A stretch of 64,000 bases of DNA, taken from assembly GCA_030490835.1 (NCBI GenBank), contig CM059971.1:52500012-52564011 (forward strand). The letters run 5' to 3'. The notes beneath the pieces are model-generated. The model saw nothing but the letters and a program-made list of their open reading frames with translations. It ran no database searches and was not told the DNA's origin. Below, one piece after another: positions 1 to 12,283 of the stretch (the first letter of the stretch is position 1; every line of letters starts with the position of its first letter). A program made the position numbers and the translations under genes. The stretch comes from Annona cherimola. Lineage: Eukaryota > Streptophyta > Magnoliopsida > Magnoliales > Annonaceae.

Positions 1-175
1 ATGGGCTCTAGAGGGGTATTAAGGATATGGGCAAATGGGTCATACCTTTGGTATGCAATGTGATACCAAGAACATTTGAGATCCATACATGTAATTTAGG
101 CATTTAATCATTGTTAATTGTATGATTCAATTGAATGATTGAGATTAAAGCAATTGATTAAGTAAGGTGATTAAA
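1..175. other. Left flank, no gene seen
   Basis: This is AT-rich DNA to the left of the first LTR. I see no reading frame or recognisable repeat in it. Its last five bases before the LTR would be the target duplication, but no partner copy can be checked because the far end of the LTR is lost. Confidence 0.4.
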
Positions 176-1812
176 TGTGACACCCCGGCCCGAGCGTCAC
201 ATTTGTCCTTACTCCGAGATCTTGTCGATTGGTAAGTGTAACTCAGGATTGTTGCCCTGATCACGCGGCGGGTTCTTAATTGCATCTCGTCTAATTTTTT
301 TTTCTTCTCATTCGTCACTTAAGCATGAATAAATCATATAATCATATACCCATCATCATTCATAATAGACATATCCATATCATCATAAAATCATCTACTT
401 TCATTAAAATATTTCAATATTCACATAATTACATTCATACTTGTATTATTCATAAAACATGTCTTAAATACTATCTTCACACATTCGGCCCCTTGGACAC
501 ATACATAGAACTGCAATTAAATTTGCAGGTCATTTCTACCTTGCATCCTTTATGAGTCAGCTCTATAGCCTGTTTGCCATTTTGAAAACACATATGAGTA
601 ATAATACTCAGTAAACAAGCCTTTTTCTTTTGGCAAGTAAACATTTTCCTTTCATTCAAATGCATTTCTCCCCATTTGGTAGGAGACACTTACCAAGTGA
701 TCAATTACCAATGGGACAGAAAAATTTTTATGCATTCATTCATTCATGACTTTCCTTGTGCCTCCAACCTCTGGGAGGACGCCGCCGGCACACAGCTCTT
801 GCGACTCGGCAATAGTGAAGGGGGACCCTCTGATCCGCTTACTACCTCCACCAAAGTCTCTTCCTTGTGCACCATGTTCATACATACATATGCCAACATG
901 ACATGCTTCGTAAAACTTGATAAATCATTTAGAAAGTAATTTAACAAGCATTTAACAATCATTTCATGTAAAGCATTATAGGAATGACCATCCTTAAATA
1001 TAATCCATAAAACATGTGAGCAAACAATTTTCAATCATTTACAAACATTTTAGAAAGCATATAGCTTGCTTACCTCCTCAGTCTATGTCCTCCACCTTTT
1101 TCTTTCCTTTCCTATACAAGGAAAAATGATATTTTATCTATATCATTCCATGTCTTAGATTGCTTCCCATGCATGCTTTATAATCATCCATTACCTCATT
1201 TCTACAGAGGTTATCCCTTTATAAATACTTGGTCATTACCTCCTTATATGAATTTTTATCCATAAATTCTTTAAAAATTCCATCCATATATCCTCATAAA
1301 ATATAAAAATAAATCTCAATTTTTTCCAAAATCATGTTGTTTACTGTTCATGGTCACTGTAGTAAATCACTGTTCATTCGAGGTTACTGTTCACAGAGAC
1401 ATAGTTATTGTTCATGGGTTCCAAAAATTGATATTTTTTCCAAAAATAAAAATACCATGACATAGCTTATGCTTAGTATATCATGGGAAATTTCATAAAT
1501 TTTGAATTTATCATCATTTACTTGGCTAAAAAAATCATTTTCTCCATATACTAAAAATCAACATAAATTCACTTAAGCATAATCCTTAATTCCAAAAATC
1601 ATGAAATTAATATATCATCATTCCAACGTCATATTTATCATATCCATACATCCCAAGTCATCATTTATAAATTTTGGAGCATTATTTCCACATATCATAT
1701 ACTATCTTCCCGAATGCTCTATCTTCGCTTCAAATTTTTGATATTTTGGCATAATTTCAATTAAGCATTATATCTATACTTATTTTCTCATGCTTAGGAA
1801 TTATCTAAGCAT
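176..1812 (-). mobile_element. Truncated Tekay/Del-like gypsy LTR (LTR1)
   Basis: The segment starts with TGTGACACCCCGG, a terminus typical of chromovirus LTRs. It follows the LTR at 13680 block by block. Shared blocks are the CTCAGGATTGTTGCCCTGATCAC block (241-265), the TGAGTA/TACTCA hairpin (about 594-610), a GC-rich GCCGCCGGC block near 780, and the hairpin at 1787-1815. Homology stops at about 1812, so roughly the last third (the U3 end in sense orientation) is missing. It has no coding capacity. The minus-strand orientation is inferred from the orientation of the LTR2 element, whose pol is on the minus strand. Confidence 0.75.
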
Positions 1813-1815
1813 GAG
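1787..1815. repeat. Hairpin at the broken end of LTR1
   Basis: This is an inverted repeat with 11-bp arms, CTCATGCTTAG and CTAAGCATGAG, and a 7-base loop (GAATTAT). The same structure with eight paired positions occurs at 15162-15184 in LTR2, with one pair changed on both sides. The LTR homology ends inside it. Confidence 0.7.
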
Positions 1816-2159
1816 AGATGCATTGTCCTCAATGCATGATCCTAATATGATTAAACAAAGAAAAGAAAATACATTGATAAACAAAAATAAAAGAAAAGAA
1901 AAAGAAAAAGAAAGGACTGGAACTCCCCTCAGGAATCGGACTCAGTAGCGTCCTCGTCATTCTCGTCGGCCTCCTCATCGAGCTGGGGCTGCGATGGCTG
2001 CCCAAAACAAGCTCTGACCTCTGGCGGCGTCGGTGGAAAACCTCCAATTAATTTTTCTACAAAAGCAAAAACAATAACAAAAATTAAACAGAAAATGATT
2101 GATGGGTTGCCTCCCATCCAGCGCTGAGTTTATCGTCTTCCGCTCGACGTTCTCATTGT
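1813..2159 (-). other. Post-pol tail of the Athila-like element
   Basis: Read on the minus strand, this follows the integrase stop. It includes a GGAGGCAACCC motif and a short frame rich in acidic residues (ends in DEEADENDEDATESDS). Further on is a segment with TTGAGGACAATGC. Such segments commonly sit between pol and the 3' region of Athila elements. No defined protein can be assigned. An A/G-rich run at about 1855-1915 (plus-strand reading) marks low-complexity sequence. Confidence 0.45.
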
Positions 2160-3190
2160 TCAATTCTTTTTCAGTTCCACTACCTCCTTGCAACGCTGAA
2201 AATCATCTCCCATATAATGCTTAAGATGTTGCCCATTCACTACAAAACTATTGCCGGATGCTTCGTTACATATTTCCACCGCTCCATTCTCAGTTGCCTT
2301 TATCACCACGAATGGACCTGACCATCGAGATTTGAATTTTCCTGGAAATAACTTCAATCTTGAATTGAAGAGCAGAACTCTCTAACCTGGCTCGAAATTT
2401 CGTGCTAGAATTTTTTTATCATGTCATTTCTTCGCTTTTTCTTTATAGATCTTGGCATTTTCATAGGCTTGCATCAGAAATTTATCCAACTCATTGAGTT
2501 GCAGTAATCGGCGTTCCCCCGCTCGTTGCATATCCAAGTTTAGTTTTTTAATTGCCCAATATGCATTGTGCTCCAGCTCTAGCGGTAGATGGCAGGCTTT
2601 TCCATAAATCAGTTGGTATGGAGACATTCCAAACTGAGTTTTATAGGCAGTTCGATACGCCCATAGTGCGTCGTCCAGTTTGGCGGACTAGTCTTTGCGT
2701 GAAGAACCGATGGTTTTCTTTAGAATTTGCTTCAATTCTCTGTTGGCCAACTCGACCTGTCCGTTAGCTTGCGGATGGTATGCTGTCGTCACTCTGTGGC
2801 GTACGCCGTATTTGTGTAGAATTGCCAGGAACTGCCGGTTGCAGAAATGAGACCCTCCATCACTAATGATCACCCTTGGCATGCCAAAACGTGTAAAGAT
2901 GTTCTTATTTACGAACTTGAGAACTGTTTTAGCATCGCCTGCTTGAGTTGGAATTGCCTCTACCCATTTGTAAACATAATCAACAGCAACCAGGATGTAT
3001 TGGTTTCCAAAGGAGGGAATAAATGGGCCCACGAAATAAATAGCCCAGACATCAAATATTTCTACTTCAATAATATTAGTAAGCGGCATCTCATGTCTTT
3101 TAGAAATGTTACCCGTCCGTTGGCATTGATCACATCTTCTGACATAAAAGTGGGCGTCCTTAAATAATGATGGCTAGTAGAATCTCGATT
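2160..3190 (-). pseudogene. Athila-like integrase (broken)
   Basis: The integrase would insert the element's cDNA into the genome. The core lies at 2688-3089: the second catalytic Asp is in SDGGSHF and the Glu in NGQVELANREL. The first catalytic motif reads DVWAIYF, where the family normally has an Asp at the Tyr position, so the DDE triad is lost. The C-terminal part continues in other frames at 2424-2627 ([14 protein letters not shown]) and 2160-2357 (FKSRWSGPFVVIK...GAVEI). At least two frame breaks separate the pieces. The zinc-binding segment is near 3090-3190 and is degraded. The family call is firm; function is excluded. Confidence 0.85.
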
Positions 3191-3302
3191 GTAGTATTTT
3201 TACTGCAGTTTTGTCTCCTTGAAAGTGGCCCCAACACGGTGATGAATGGCAGCTCTGCAGTAATGCTTCCTGTTCACACTCTGGAATACATCTCTGATAC
3301 AG

Positions 3303-4251
3303 CTAATCTGGGTATTTTTTAAATAAATATGGATCATCCGAAAAATAGAATTTAACATCGTGGAGAAGCTTCTTCTTTTGGTGTGAATTCAACCCCAGAG
3401 GCAGCATTCTACTGACGATGTAATTGACAAAGTCTGCATACCATGGTGGGCTGCCTGGGGACAGAGAAAAGCTGCTCATCCGGAAACACTTTCCGAATGT
3501 GCTCCGTATCATGAACTAGCTGGGGTCCTTCAAGGTGGGATAGATGGTCAGCGACCTGATTTTCAGCTCCCTTTCAGTCTTTGATTTCGAGATCAAATTC
3601 TTATAGTAGTAAGACCCATCGGATCAGACATGGTTTTGCATCTTTTTTCTCGATTAGATATTTGATGGCTGAATGGTCTGTGTAAATGATCACCTTATTG
3701 CCCACCATATATGCTCTGAATTTATCGAATGCAAATACCACTGCTAGTAATTCCTTTTTGGTTGTAGTGTAGTTCATTTGTGCCTCGTTCAAGGTTTTGC
3801 TAGCGTAGTAGATGGAATGGAAGACCCTATTTTTTAACTGCCCCAATACCGCTCCGACGGCATAGTCACTTGCATCGCATATTAATTCGAAGAGCATATT
3901 CCATGTTAGAGAGATAATGATTGGTGCAGATACTAGTTTCTTTTTCAACTCCAGGAAAGCTTTCATGCATTCACTGGTGAATTCGAATGGTGTATCTTTT
4001 TCGAGCAGTGAACATAACGGCTTAGCTATCTTTGAGAAGTCTTTTATGAACCGTCTATAAAATCCTGCATGTCCCAGGAAACTACGAATTCCCTTGACTG
4101 AGGTGGGTGGAGGCAGCTTCTCAATCGTCTCGATTTTTGCTTTGTCCACTTCGATTCCTTGTTTAGAGACCCTGTGACCAAGTACAATGCCCTCTTGTAC
4201 CATAAAGTAACACTTTTCCCAGTTAAGAACCAGGTTCGTGTCCTCACATCG
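3303..4251 (-). pseudogene. Athila-like RT connection and RNase H (broken)
   Basis: The region encodes the end of reverse transcriptase ([17 protein letters not shown], then [16 protein letters not shown]) and RNase H, which removes template RNA during cDNA synthesis. RNase H acidic residues are visible in [14 protein letters not shown], in the [12 protein letters not shown] segment and in [10 protein letters not shown], so the catalytic set is recognisable. The open stretch at 3601-4203 is about 200 codons. The linker towards integrase (3303-3512, ending YFSDDPYLFKKYPD) follows in a separate open frame. Several frame breaks, including one just after LIRW, make it non-coding. Confidence 0.85.
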
Positions 4252-5290
4252 CTAGAGCATCTTTGATAGGTTGGTTAAGCACTCATCGTAGGAATTTCCG
4301 AATACCGAGAAATCGTCCATGAAGACTTCCAGAAAATCTTCCACCATGTCCGTGAAAATAACTATCATACATCGCTGAAATGTGCTTGGAGCATTGCATA
4401 GGCCAAACGGCATTCGCCTGAATGCGAATGTGCCATAAGGACATATGAACGTGGTTTTTTCTTGGTCTTCCGGTGCTATCATAATCTGATGGTAACCTGA
4501 ATAACCATCAAGAAATCAGTAGAATTCACGTCCTGCTAGCCTGTCCACATCTGATCAATGAATTGAAGTGGAAAATGATCTTTCGGGTAGCTTTATTCAG
4601 CTTGCGGTAGTCCATGCAAACTCGCCAGCTAGTAACTGTTCTGGTTGGGATTAGCTCATTGTTTTCATTGGAGACGACCGTCATGCCACCTTTCTTTGGG
4701 ACACATTGCACCGGGCTGACCCAAGAACTATCGGAGATTGAGTATATCACGCCTGCATCTAACCATTTGATGATTTCCTTTTTAACCACTTCTTTCATAA
4801 TTGGGTTTAGTCTTCTCTGCGCTTCGATAGAGGGCCTAAAATTCTCTTCTACTTGAATTTTGTGCATGCAGAAGGATGGGTTGATGCCTCTGATGTCTGC
4901 TATAGTCCATCCCATAGCCTTTTTGTGATCTCTGAGTACTCGGAGCAATTTTTCTTCTTGCACGGTATCAAGTGCCGAAGAGATAATCACCGGAAGTGAG
5001 GATTCTTCTCCCAGGAAGGCATTTCTAAGGTGTTTTGGCAGAGGTTTCAAATCCAGGATAGGTGGCTCTTCAATTGATGGCTTCATTTGCTTTAAAGAAT
5101 CTGGCTTGAGCTCCAGCAATTCAAATTTCTGCGGGTATCGTTGGAGTGTTGGAGGTTATTGCAAATAGTGTATCATCTCTGATAGCTCTTCATCAGATTC
5201 ATTGCCTCCCCCAACAAGCGATGCTTCTAGGATGTTTTTGAAAGCTGAAATTTGGAATTCGGCTTGGACTGCTGAGTCGACCATGTAGAT
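4252..5290 (-). pseudogene. Athila-like reverse transcriptase (broken)
   Basis: This part would copy the element RNA into DNA. The palm domain shows LDAGVIYSISDSSWVSPVQ, VPKKGG, WRVCMDYRKLN, FRRMPFGLCNAPSTFQR and the FMDDF box that carries the catalytic Asp pair. The N-terminal half (4526-5119) and the FMDDF half (4252-4482) are in different frames. The frame is lost just after NKATRK. Upstream, 5120-5290 continues with a degraded segment containing AEFQISAFKNIL. The copia element Cop1 interrupts the gene at 5295/5296. Confidence 0.88.
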
Positions 5291-5295
5291 CATTA

Positions 5296-7063
5296 TGTTG
5301 GTCCCCGAGTTAATGACGATTACCCAAGAGGGGAGGGGTGAATTGGGTAATTAAAAAATTACAACTTAAACAGAAACTTTACCCCGGATTGATCTAGTCC
5401 CCTTTATGAAGAAATAAAAAGAAAGCAATAGTGTAAAGAGCAGAAACAAAAATGAACACATAATATTTTATAGTGGTTCGGGCAACCTCCGTACTCCACT
5501 CTTCCAAGCTCACACCCTTTGTGACTTGGGTTCCACTATGTATTCCGCGAATACAACTAGATTCTTCAATCTCTTCTAGATTCTAGCTCTAGGGGGCATA
5601 TACAACCACAGCCTCTGCTCTCTTCTAGATTCTAGCTCTAGGGGGCATCAACAATACACAGCATAAGTAGGTGACGAGTTCCACTCCAATCACACACTAC
5701 TTTGCTTACACTTGATCTTAGTTATCCAAACTAAATCAAGTTCAATATAACAATAAGAATATAAAAAAATTTCTACACGTTACTATTGTGTAGATGTAGT
5801 TTTGGCGCAGAGAAGAACTTGTAGTGTAGACTTAGAGATTCAGCAAGCAGCTCTTAGCAGTTTGGAAGCAAAGTTCTTCTTCTAAATGTTGGCTTGATCA
5901 CTTAATATTCTTGAAGATAGGAGTTATGCACACTTAATGAATTCTCAACTTCCCTCCTCGTTCATATTGAATATCTTTTATAATTATGGAGAGAATCTGA
6001 ATGTTTGGAGGTAGGTGGCGCGCATTTAATGTGCCAACGTTCGAAAATTTTCTGATCGTTGCGACCCAAGTCGCAGGTGGAGTCGACTTCGGGTGCGACT
6101 TCGCCCAAGTCGCAGATGGAGTCGACTTCGGGTGCGACTTCACCTGTTCGTAACTTCTTCAAGTTCCAGTCTGGGTCAACTTGGTCCTCGACTTGACCCA
6201 AGTCGCAGGTGGAGTCGACGTCGGTTGCGACTTCACCTCGACAGCTTGTTTGATGAACTTGAAATCCTTGTAATGCTTTGCTTGCTTGAGTTTCTTCATG
6301 TTTGGTTGTTCTTCCTTGATCTATATCTCTTTGGACCACTGTGTTATCATTCTAGCTTGATGTTTTTTATCTCCATGATTTTCAAACCTTGAGTCCTTGA
6401 GTCTTGAATCTTTGTATTCATGAACAAGTTCAATATATTTTGATTAGAATAGTTGAATTCATGCATCTTGCTTTCTTTTGACTTGGATTAGTCTTCATAT
6501 GTTCCAAGTCAAACATCTAAGTCGACTTGATCTTCAACTTGACTCAAGTTCTACCTTGAAATCGATCTAATCCCCAATTTGGATTCTGAAGTTTCTGCCT
6601 AGTCCAACTGAAGTCGATGCTGGAGTCGACTTGGTCTGCGACTTCACCCAAGTCGCATGCGGAGTCGACTTCATTTGCGACTTCGGCAGCTCTGCTCCTC
6701 GATTTCAACTCTGCACAGAAATGACGCTTCGAAGTCGATGCTGGAGTCGACTTGGTCTGCGACTTCACCTCAAGTCGCAAGCGGAGTCGACTTGGGATGC
6801 GACTTCGGCACCTCTCAGTCTTGATTTCAACTCTGGAAGAAAATGACGGATTGAAGTCGCTGCTGGAGTCGACTTGGGGATCGACTTGGCCTAAGTCGAT
6901 GCCTGAGTCGACTTGGAAATCGACTTGACTTGCCATGCTTTACATTCTTCAAATTTATAACCTTAAGTCATTTCCACAAACATGTTAGTAACCAAAACTT
7001 ACTCAAATTGATTTGTTAATCATCAAAACATATACTTGGCTTATTTTCCACATATTTCCAACA
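5296..7063 (-). repeat. Cop1 3' LTR (complete, 1768 bp)
   Basis: It starts TGTTGGTCCCCGAG and ends TTTCCAACA, with matching TGTTGG/CCAACA ends. It lies directly next to a polypurine tract. It holds two clusters of GTCGAC palindromes and TGCGACTT/AAGTCGCA half-sites, at about 6060-6240 and 6540-6940. A duplicated TCTAGATTCTAGCTCTAGGG block lies near 5574-5645. It matches the right LTR at 12301 along the length available, with scattered differences by eye. Confidence 0.92.
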
Positions 7064-7077
7064 ATCTCCTCCTTTTT
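7064..7077 (-). other. Cop1 polypurine tract
   Basis: On the sense strand this reads AAAAAGGAGGAGAT, immediately before the 3' LTR. It is the usual primer site for plus-strand DNA synthesis in LTR elements. Confidence 0.85.
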
Positions 7078-7341
7078 GATGATTGACAAAACCGATTTGA
7101 GTGTATACCTTTCAATGTCTTAGAAACATGCTAATTTTGCATTTTGAAGTTTATCACAAGTTAAAAACATTCATACAATCATTTAAAGCTTAAAACTAGT
7201 AAAAAACTTAGACTCAAATCCTGATTTCTTCTCCCCCTTTTTGTCAATTTATCAAAAAATAGAGTTAGAATGGGTAAAACTTTTTAAGAATGGTGGGGTT
7301 GCTCCCCCTGAACCTGTGCTCCCCCTCAGTTTGTGCTGTTG
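7078..7341 (-). other. Cop1 spacer between pol and PPT
   Basis: This is a non-coding spacer of about 260 bp. In sense orientation it carries further purine tracts of the AAAGGGGGAG type (near 7230 and in the two CTCCCCCT runs at about 7300-7326). These resemble extra polypurine tracts. No additional ORF is present, unlike element E2. Confidence 0.6.
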
Positions 7342-8879
7342 CTAAGTTAATTCAAGCATTCTCATATCATTTCTAATTTTATAAAATGGTTCTTTTGCTA
7401 GAGGTTTGGTGAATATATCTGCAATTTGATTTCTGTTCTTACATATTCCAAACATATGTCATGATTTTCTACATGTTCTCTAATAAAATGATGTCTAAGA
7501 TCTATATGTTTAGTCCTAGAATGCAATACTGGATTTTTAGTTAAACATATGGCACTTGTATTATCACATCTAATAAGTATATCTTTAAAATTCATGCCAT
7601 AGTCCCTAAGTTGTTGTTTCATCCAAAGTAACGGGGCACAACAGCTCCCGACGGCAATGTATTCGGCTTCTGCCGTAGATAGAGCAACACTAGTTTGTTT
7701 TCTTGAAAACCATGAAACCAACATGTTCCCAAGAAATTGACATGTTCCACTAGTGTTTTTTCTATCTACTTTCTAACCGGCAAAATCTGCATCCGAGTAG
7801 CCGATTAGATCAAAATTAGAGCCCTTTGGATACCAAAGTCCTATGTTGGTAGTGTCTACTAAATATCTGAAAATTCTTTTTACAGCTACCAAGTGTGATT
7901 CTTTTGGACATGATTGAAATCTAGAGCACATACACACACACTAAACAATATATCAGGCCTAGAAGCAGTTAAATATAATAAAGAACCTATCATGCTTCTA
8001 TATAATTTTAAATCAATTGTTTTTCCTTTCTCATCTTTGTCAATTTTAATTGTTGAGCTCATAGGCGTGTTTGCCCCTTTGCTATTTTCCATGCCAAAAT
8101 TCTTCAACATTTCTTTGATATACTTGGACTGGTTGATGAAAATCCCTTCATTTAGTTGCTTGATTTGTAGTCCAAGGAAGAAATTTAGCTCCCCCATCAT
8201 ACTCATCTCAAATTCTTTCTGCATAAGCTCAGAAAATTCTTGACAAAGAATCTCATTAGTAGCACCAAAAATAATGTCATCAACATAAATTTGAATAATC
8301 AATATATCTTTTTCTTTATACTTGATAAACAAAGTGGTGTCTACCTTTCCCTTTTGAAAGTCATGATCAATCAGAAAGTTGCTTAATCTTTCATACCAAG
8401 CCCTTGGAGCTTGTTTTAATCCATATAATGCTTTGGTTAATTTGTATACAAATTTGGATTGATCTTTCTCCTCAAATCCAGGTGGTTGTTCAACATACAC
8501 CTCTTCACTTATATATCCATTCAAAAATGCACTTTTAACATCCATTTGAAACAATTTAAAGTTCATGTGAGATGCAAAAGCTAGTAAGATGCGAATAGCT
8601 TCTAATCTAGCAACCGGGGCGTAGGATTCCTCAAAATCTATTCCTTCTTCTTGTGAGTATCCCTTTGCCACAAGTCTAGCTTTGTTTCTCACTACAAGTC
8701 CACTTTCATCTAATTTGTTCCTAAATACCCACTTTGTGCCAATGAAAGTACAATCTTTTGGTCTTGGAACAAGATACCAAACTTGGTTTCTTTCAAATTG
8801 ATTTAGCTCTTCTTGCATTGCTATGATCCAATTTTCATCATCAAGAGCTTGATCAATAGTGGTTGGTTCAACTTTGGAT
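7342..8879 (-). pseudogene. Cop1 reverse transcriptase and RNase H (broken)
   Basis: RT is open over 7886-8818 (310 codons). It shows [59 protein letters not shown] and the copia catalytic box YVDD. RNase H follows at 7398-7724 with ALSTAEAEYIA and TKHIDLRHHFIREHV. A stop replaces Tyr in the segment DFAG-KVDR, and a frameshift after EYVRTE disturbs the end. The natural stop is a TAG at 7342-7344. Together these would copy element RNA to DNA. The copy is inactive. Confidence 0.9.
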
Positions 8880-10417
8880 ACAAAGGCGTATTGTCCATAA
8901 ACATTTTATTTTGACCTTCTAGTCTTTACACCTTCATACACATTCCCTATAACTTGCTCAATTGGATGGATATTTTTTATCTTTAAATTAGTTGGAGGTT
9001 TATAGAAATTATTACCTTCACTTACCCTTTCCTCCATGGAATCTTCTTGCTTTTCCACATGCAGTTTTTCAAGACTACTTGTTATATCATCTGCATCACT
9101 TAAATCATCTTTTCTTTTGAAGCAAGGATTAGTTTCATCAAAGACAACATGTATTGATTCTTCTACAGCTTGGTTCCGTTTATTGAATACTCTATATGCT
9201 TTGCTATTTGATGAGTAACCAAGAAATATTGTCTCATCACTCTTAGCATCTAGTTTTCCCAAGTTGATTTTTTCATTGTTCAAAACATAACATGTGAAAC
9301 CAAAGGCATGAAAATATGAGATATTTGGTTTTCTACATTTCCATAGCTCATATGGGGTCTTTTTCAAGATTGCTCTAATGGTAACTCGGTTCAACACATG
9401 ACAAGTTGTACTTACAGCTTCACCCCAAAATTTCTTGGATAATTTACTCTCATTTAGCATTGTTCTAGCCATCTCTTGTATAGTTCTGTTTTTTCTTTCA
9501 ACCACTCCATTTTGTTGCGGAGTTCTTGGTGCAGAAAATGTGTGATGAATTCCTTTTTCATTGCATAATTCTATACATCGTTTATTTTCAAATTCACCAC
9601 CATGATTACTTCTTATGGTCATAATAGTACTTTATTTTTCATTTTGCACCAAATTGACAAATTTTGCAAACATAGAGAAGGCTTCATCTTTGCTAGCTAA
9701 GAGAATTACCCATGTGAATCTTGAAAAATCATCAACTATTACAAATACATATTTCTTTCCACCAATGGTTAAAATGTCGGATGATCAATATAGATCCATG
9801 TATAGCAATTCAAGTGGCTTAGTGGTGGAAATCTCCTTTTTGGTAGAGAAAGGCATTTTAGGTTGTTTTGACAATTGACGTGTCTTGCAAATTTTATCTT
9901 TGTCATATTTCAATTTTGGCAATCCTTCTACTAAATTCTTTTTCTATAGGGTTTTAATGTTTGACATGTTTACATGTCCAAGCCTCTTATGCCAAACCCA
10001 TGGATCATTGTTAATGACCATTAGACATTGACCATCTAGTTCATCAAGTGAAACCAAATATACATTTCAATGTCTTTTTCCGCTAAACATGATATGTTCT
10101 CCATCAAATACATTACATATAGATGGTTCAAACACAACCTTGTACCCTTTGTCACATAATTGACTAATACTCATTAAGTTATGCTTGAGTCCTTCAACAA
10201 ATAAAACATCTTCCATACATGCATTTGAAATTCTATAAATGTTTCCTTTACCTTTGATTTTACCTTTCTCATTATTTCCAAAGGCAACAGTTCCATCGTT
10301 ACAAGACTTAAGTTTATGAAATAAACTTTTTTCTCCGGTCATATGCCTTAAGCAACCACTATCCATGAACCAAACATTGCTTGCCTTTGCCTTGAAACAT
10401 ATCTGAAAAATGAACAA
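8880..10417 (-). pseudogene. Cop1 protease and integrase (broken)
   Basis: The start at 10417-10067 carries an aspartic protease motif, MDSGCLRHMTG. The frame then breaks repeatedly through the pre-integrase zinc region. The integrase tail is open at 8906-9622: it has [16 protein letters not shown] with the catalytic Glu, but the second catalytic Asp is Asn (SNHGGEF), so the DDE triad is damaged. A TAA at 8906-8908 stands where elements E2 and C have CAA. The frame is +1 relative to gag, and the gag stop lies just upstream at 10425-10427. Confidence 0.88.
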
Positions 10418-10424
10418 ATAACTC

Positions 10425-12252
10425 TTATCTCTTTGGTACCCATTTTATGGGTCCATTTGGGTTAGTAAACTGATTTAATCTTTGTTGTTCTATCTTTGAA
10501 AATTCAAATCTTGTGTTTCTTGGAACCCAAACTAGTTTTGCACGATGGTCATACAGTTTCTTAAAGTTACATTTATAGACTTTATGACCCATCTTATTGC
10601 AAAAATTGCAAGCTATTGGTAATCTAGGAGTAGGCCTCCAAGTATGTAATGGTTCAAAAGTTGGCCTTCTAGTCCACATAAAATGTTTCCCTTTGGGTAT
10701 GTGAATAGGTGCAGTTTTGGTTTGATTTTTCACAAGTATTGGCACATTTGATTTGCTATTTTCTCCTTGCACAAATGTGGAGTATCCAAGACCTCTTTTA
10801 TTGTTTTGAGATGTCATATTCAGAAACATTTTCATATTTTCTCCTGGATTAAAGAATTTAGCTAATGATTCACTTAATGATTCATTCTCCTTTTTCAATT
10901 TTTCCACTTCTTTCAAAAGCAAATCATTTTCTTCTTTCAGTTTTGTTGCTTTTTCTGCTAGTTTTCCATTTACAATAATAATGGAGTTACATTGTTGTCT
11001 CTTTAATGATAACTTATTTCCTAGCTTTTTGATTTCCTCATATAATGAATCATATGCATGTTGTAATTCTTCTAATTCAGCACATTTGAGACATTCTTGA
11101 AAAGAAGACTAAGTAGATTGAGAATGACAAAATTTGGAAGTTACCTCTTCATTACCTGTGCACTTTGTTGAAGTAGTTTGGTCTTCTAAAACTTCCGTTG
11201 TATTTAAACACAACAAATCTTCTTCTTGCTCAATCCGTGCCATGCAGCATATTCTTGCACAATTTGCCGCATCAAAATCATCGGTTGAGGAGCTACTTGT
11301 TGATGAAGTTTCTTCATTCACGTACATTCCTCTTCCTTTCGGCCTTTGAAATTTTCTGCTTTCATATCCTTCCTTCCTCTCTTGATGATCCTTTAGTTTT
11401 TCTTTCGGTGTAGGACATTGAGCTTGCATATGTCCCATACCACCGCATCTATAGCACTTTGTAGCCTCCTTCTTCTTCTCTCTTCGCGGTCTTTCTTTGA
11501 AATCTTTAAAGTTCTTTTCTCTCCTTACGAACTTTCGAAATTTGCGAGTGAGTAGTGCAATGTCTTCATCATCGTTATGAGATGAGGAGGTGGACTCATC
11601 CGAGTTATGGGCGACTTTTAGTGCAATTGCTTTCTTCCCTTTGTGGTGATCTTCATTTCTTTTCTTGATTAGCTCATGTGACATTAATGAGCTAATAAGG
11701 TCTTCTAGCTTCAATGTGTTAAGGTCATTGGCTTCTTCTATCTTCATGACCTGTTCAAATTCGGAGATAGCTTTTCCAAGACCTTTCAAAGAATTAGTAA
11801 TTTTAGAGAATCTTGCAAACATTTCAGAAATATTTTATGTTTCTAGCATTCTAAAGCTTTCCAATTCTCCAATCAAAATATTTCTCCTTTGTCCCTTGGA
11901 CTTGAGAAGTTCCTTCATAGATAGATGTTAAAGTATCCCATATTTCTTTTGCGGTTAGACAAGAGGATACTCTATCATATTCGGAAGCGGTAAGAGCACA
12001 AAACAGTGAGTTCATAGCTTTAGCATTGCTCTTAACCGTTTTCACTTCCTCATCGGTCCACTTAGAAGCTTTTTCATCAATAGACAAAATCACACCATCT
12101 TGGATTGCAATCCAAGAGTCCATATCTGTAGCCATGATGAGTTGTTTCATACGTAGCTTTCAATAGCCGAAGTTATTCCCATCAAACAATGGTGGCCTAG
12201 TAAAAGACTGGCCTTCAGCAAATGCGGGAACGGAAGTCGATTGGGATGCCAT
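10425..12252 (-). pseudogene. Cop1 gag (broken)
   Basis: Gag forms the particle that packages element RNA. The start ATG is at 12252, 32 bp inside the PBS, in the order MASQSTSV. The N-terminal capsid-like region is broken by a TGA at 12160-12162, where sister copies have Trp. A first CCHC knuckle, CYRCGGMGHMQAQC, is in the 11109-11822 frame. A Glu/Lys-rich coiled region and a second knuckle, CNFCNKMGHKVYKC, follow at 10425-10922. The frame ends with KWVPKR and a TAA. Long two-knuckle gags fit the SIRE type. Frame breaks separate the three pieces. Confidence 0.88.
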
Positions 12253-12283
12253 ATCAATAGATCTCTTTGGTATAACTCAAAAA

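Larger units (their letters stand above)
1813..5295 (-). mobile_element. Athila-like Ty3/gypsy element, 3' half
   Basis: The minus strand carries, in sense order, reverse transcriptase, RNase H and integrase of Athila/Tat type, followed by a short post-pol tail. Diagnostic features are the GGMTVV and ELIPTRTVT segments in RT, the FMDDF catalytic box and the GAVEI...VVNGQHLKHY integrase end. The 5' part (LTR, gag, protease) should continue to the right of position 5295. It is instead interrupted by the Cop1 insertion and was never recovered, because the far side of Cop1 is also lost. No LTR of this element is visible. All domains carry stops or frameshifts, so it is a dead copy. Confidence 0.85.

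Noticed and set aside
5120..5295. Separate gene upstream of the Athila RT
   Set aside because: The frame is continuous in style with the Athila polyprotein and has no independent start or features.
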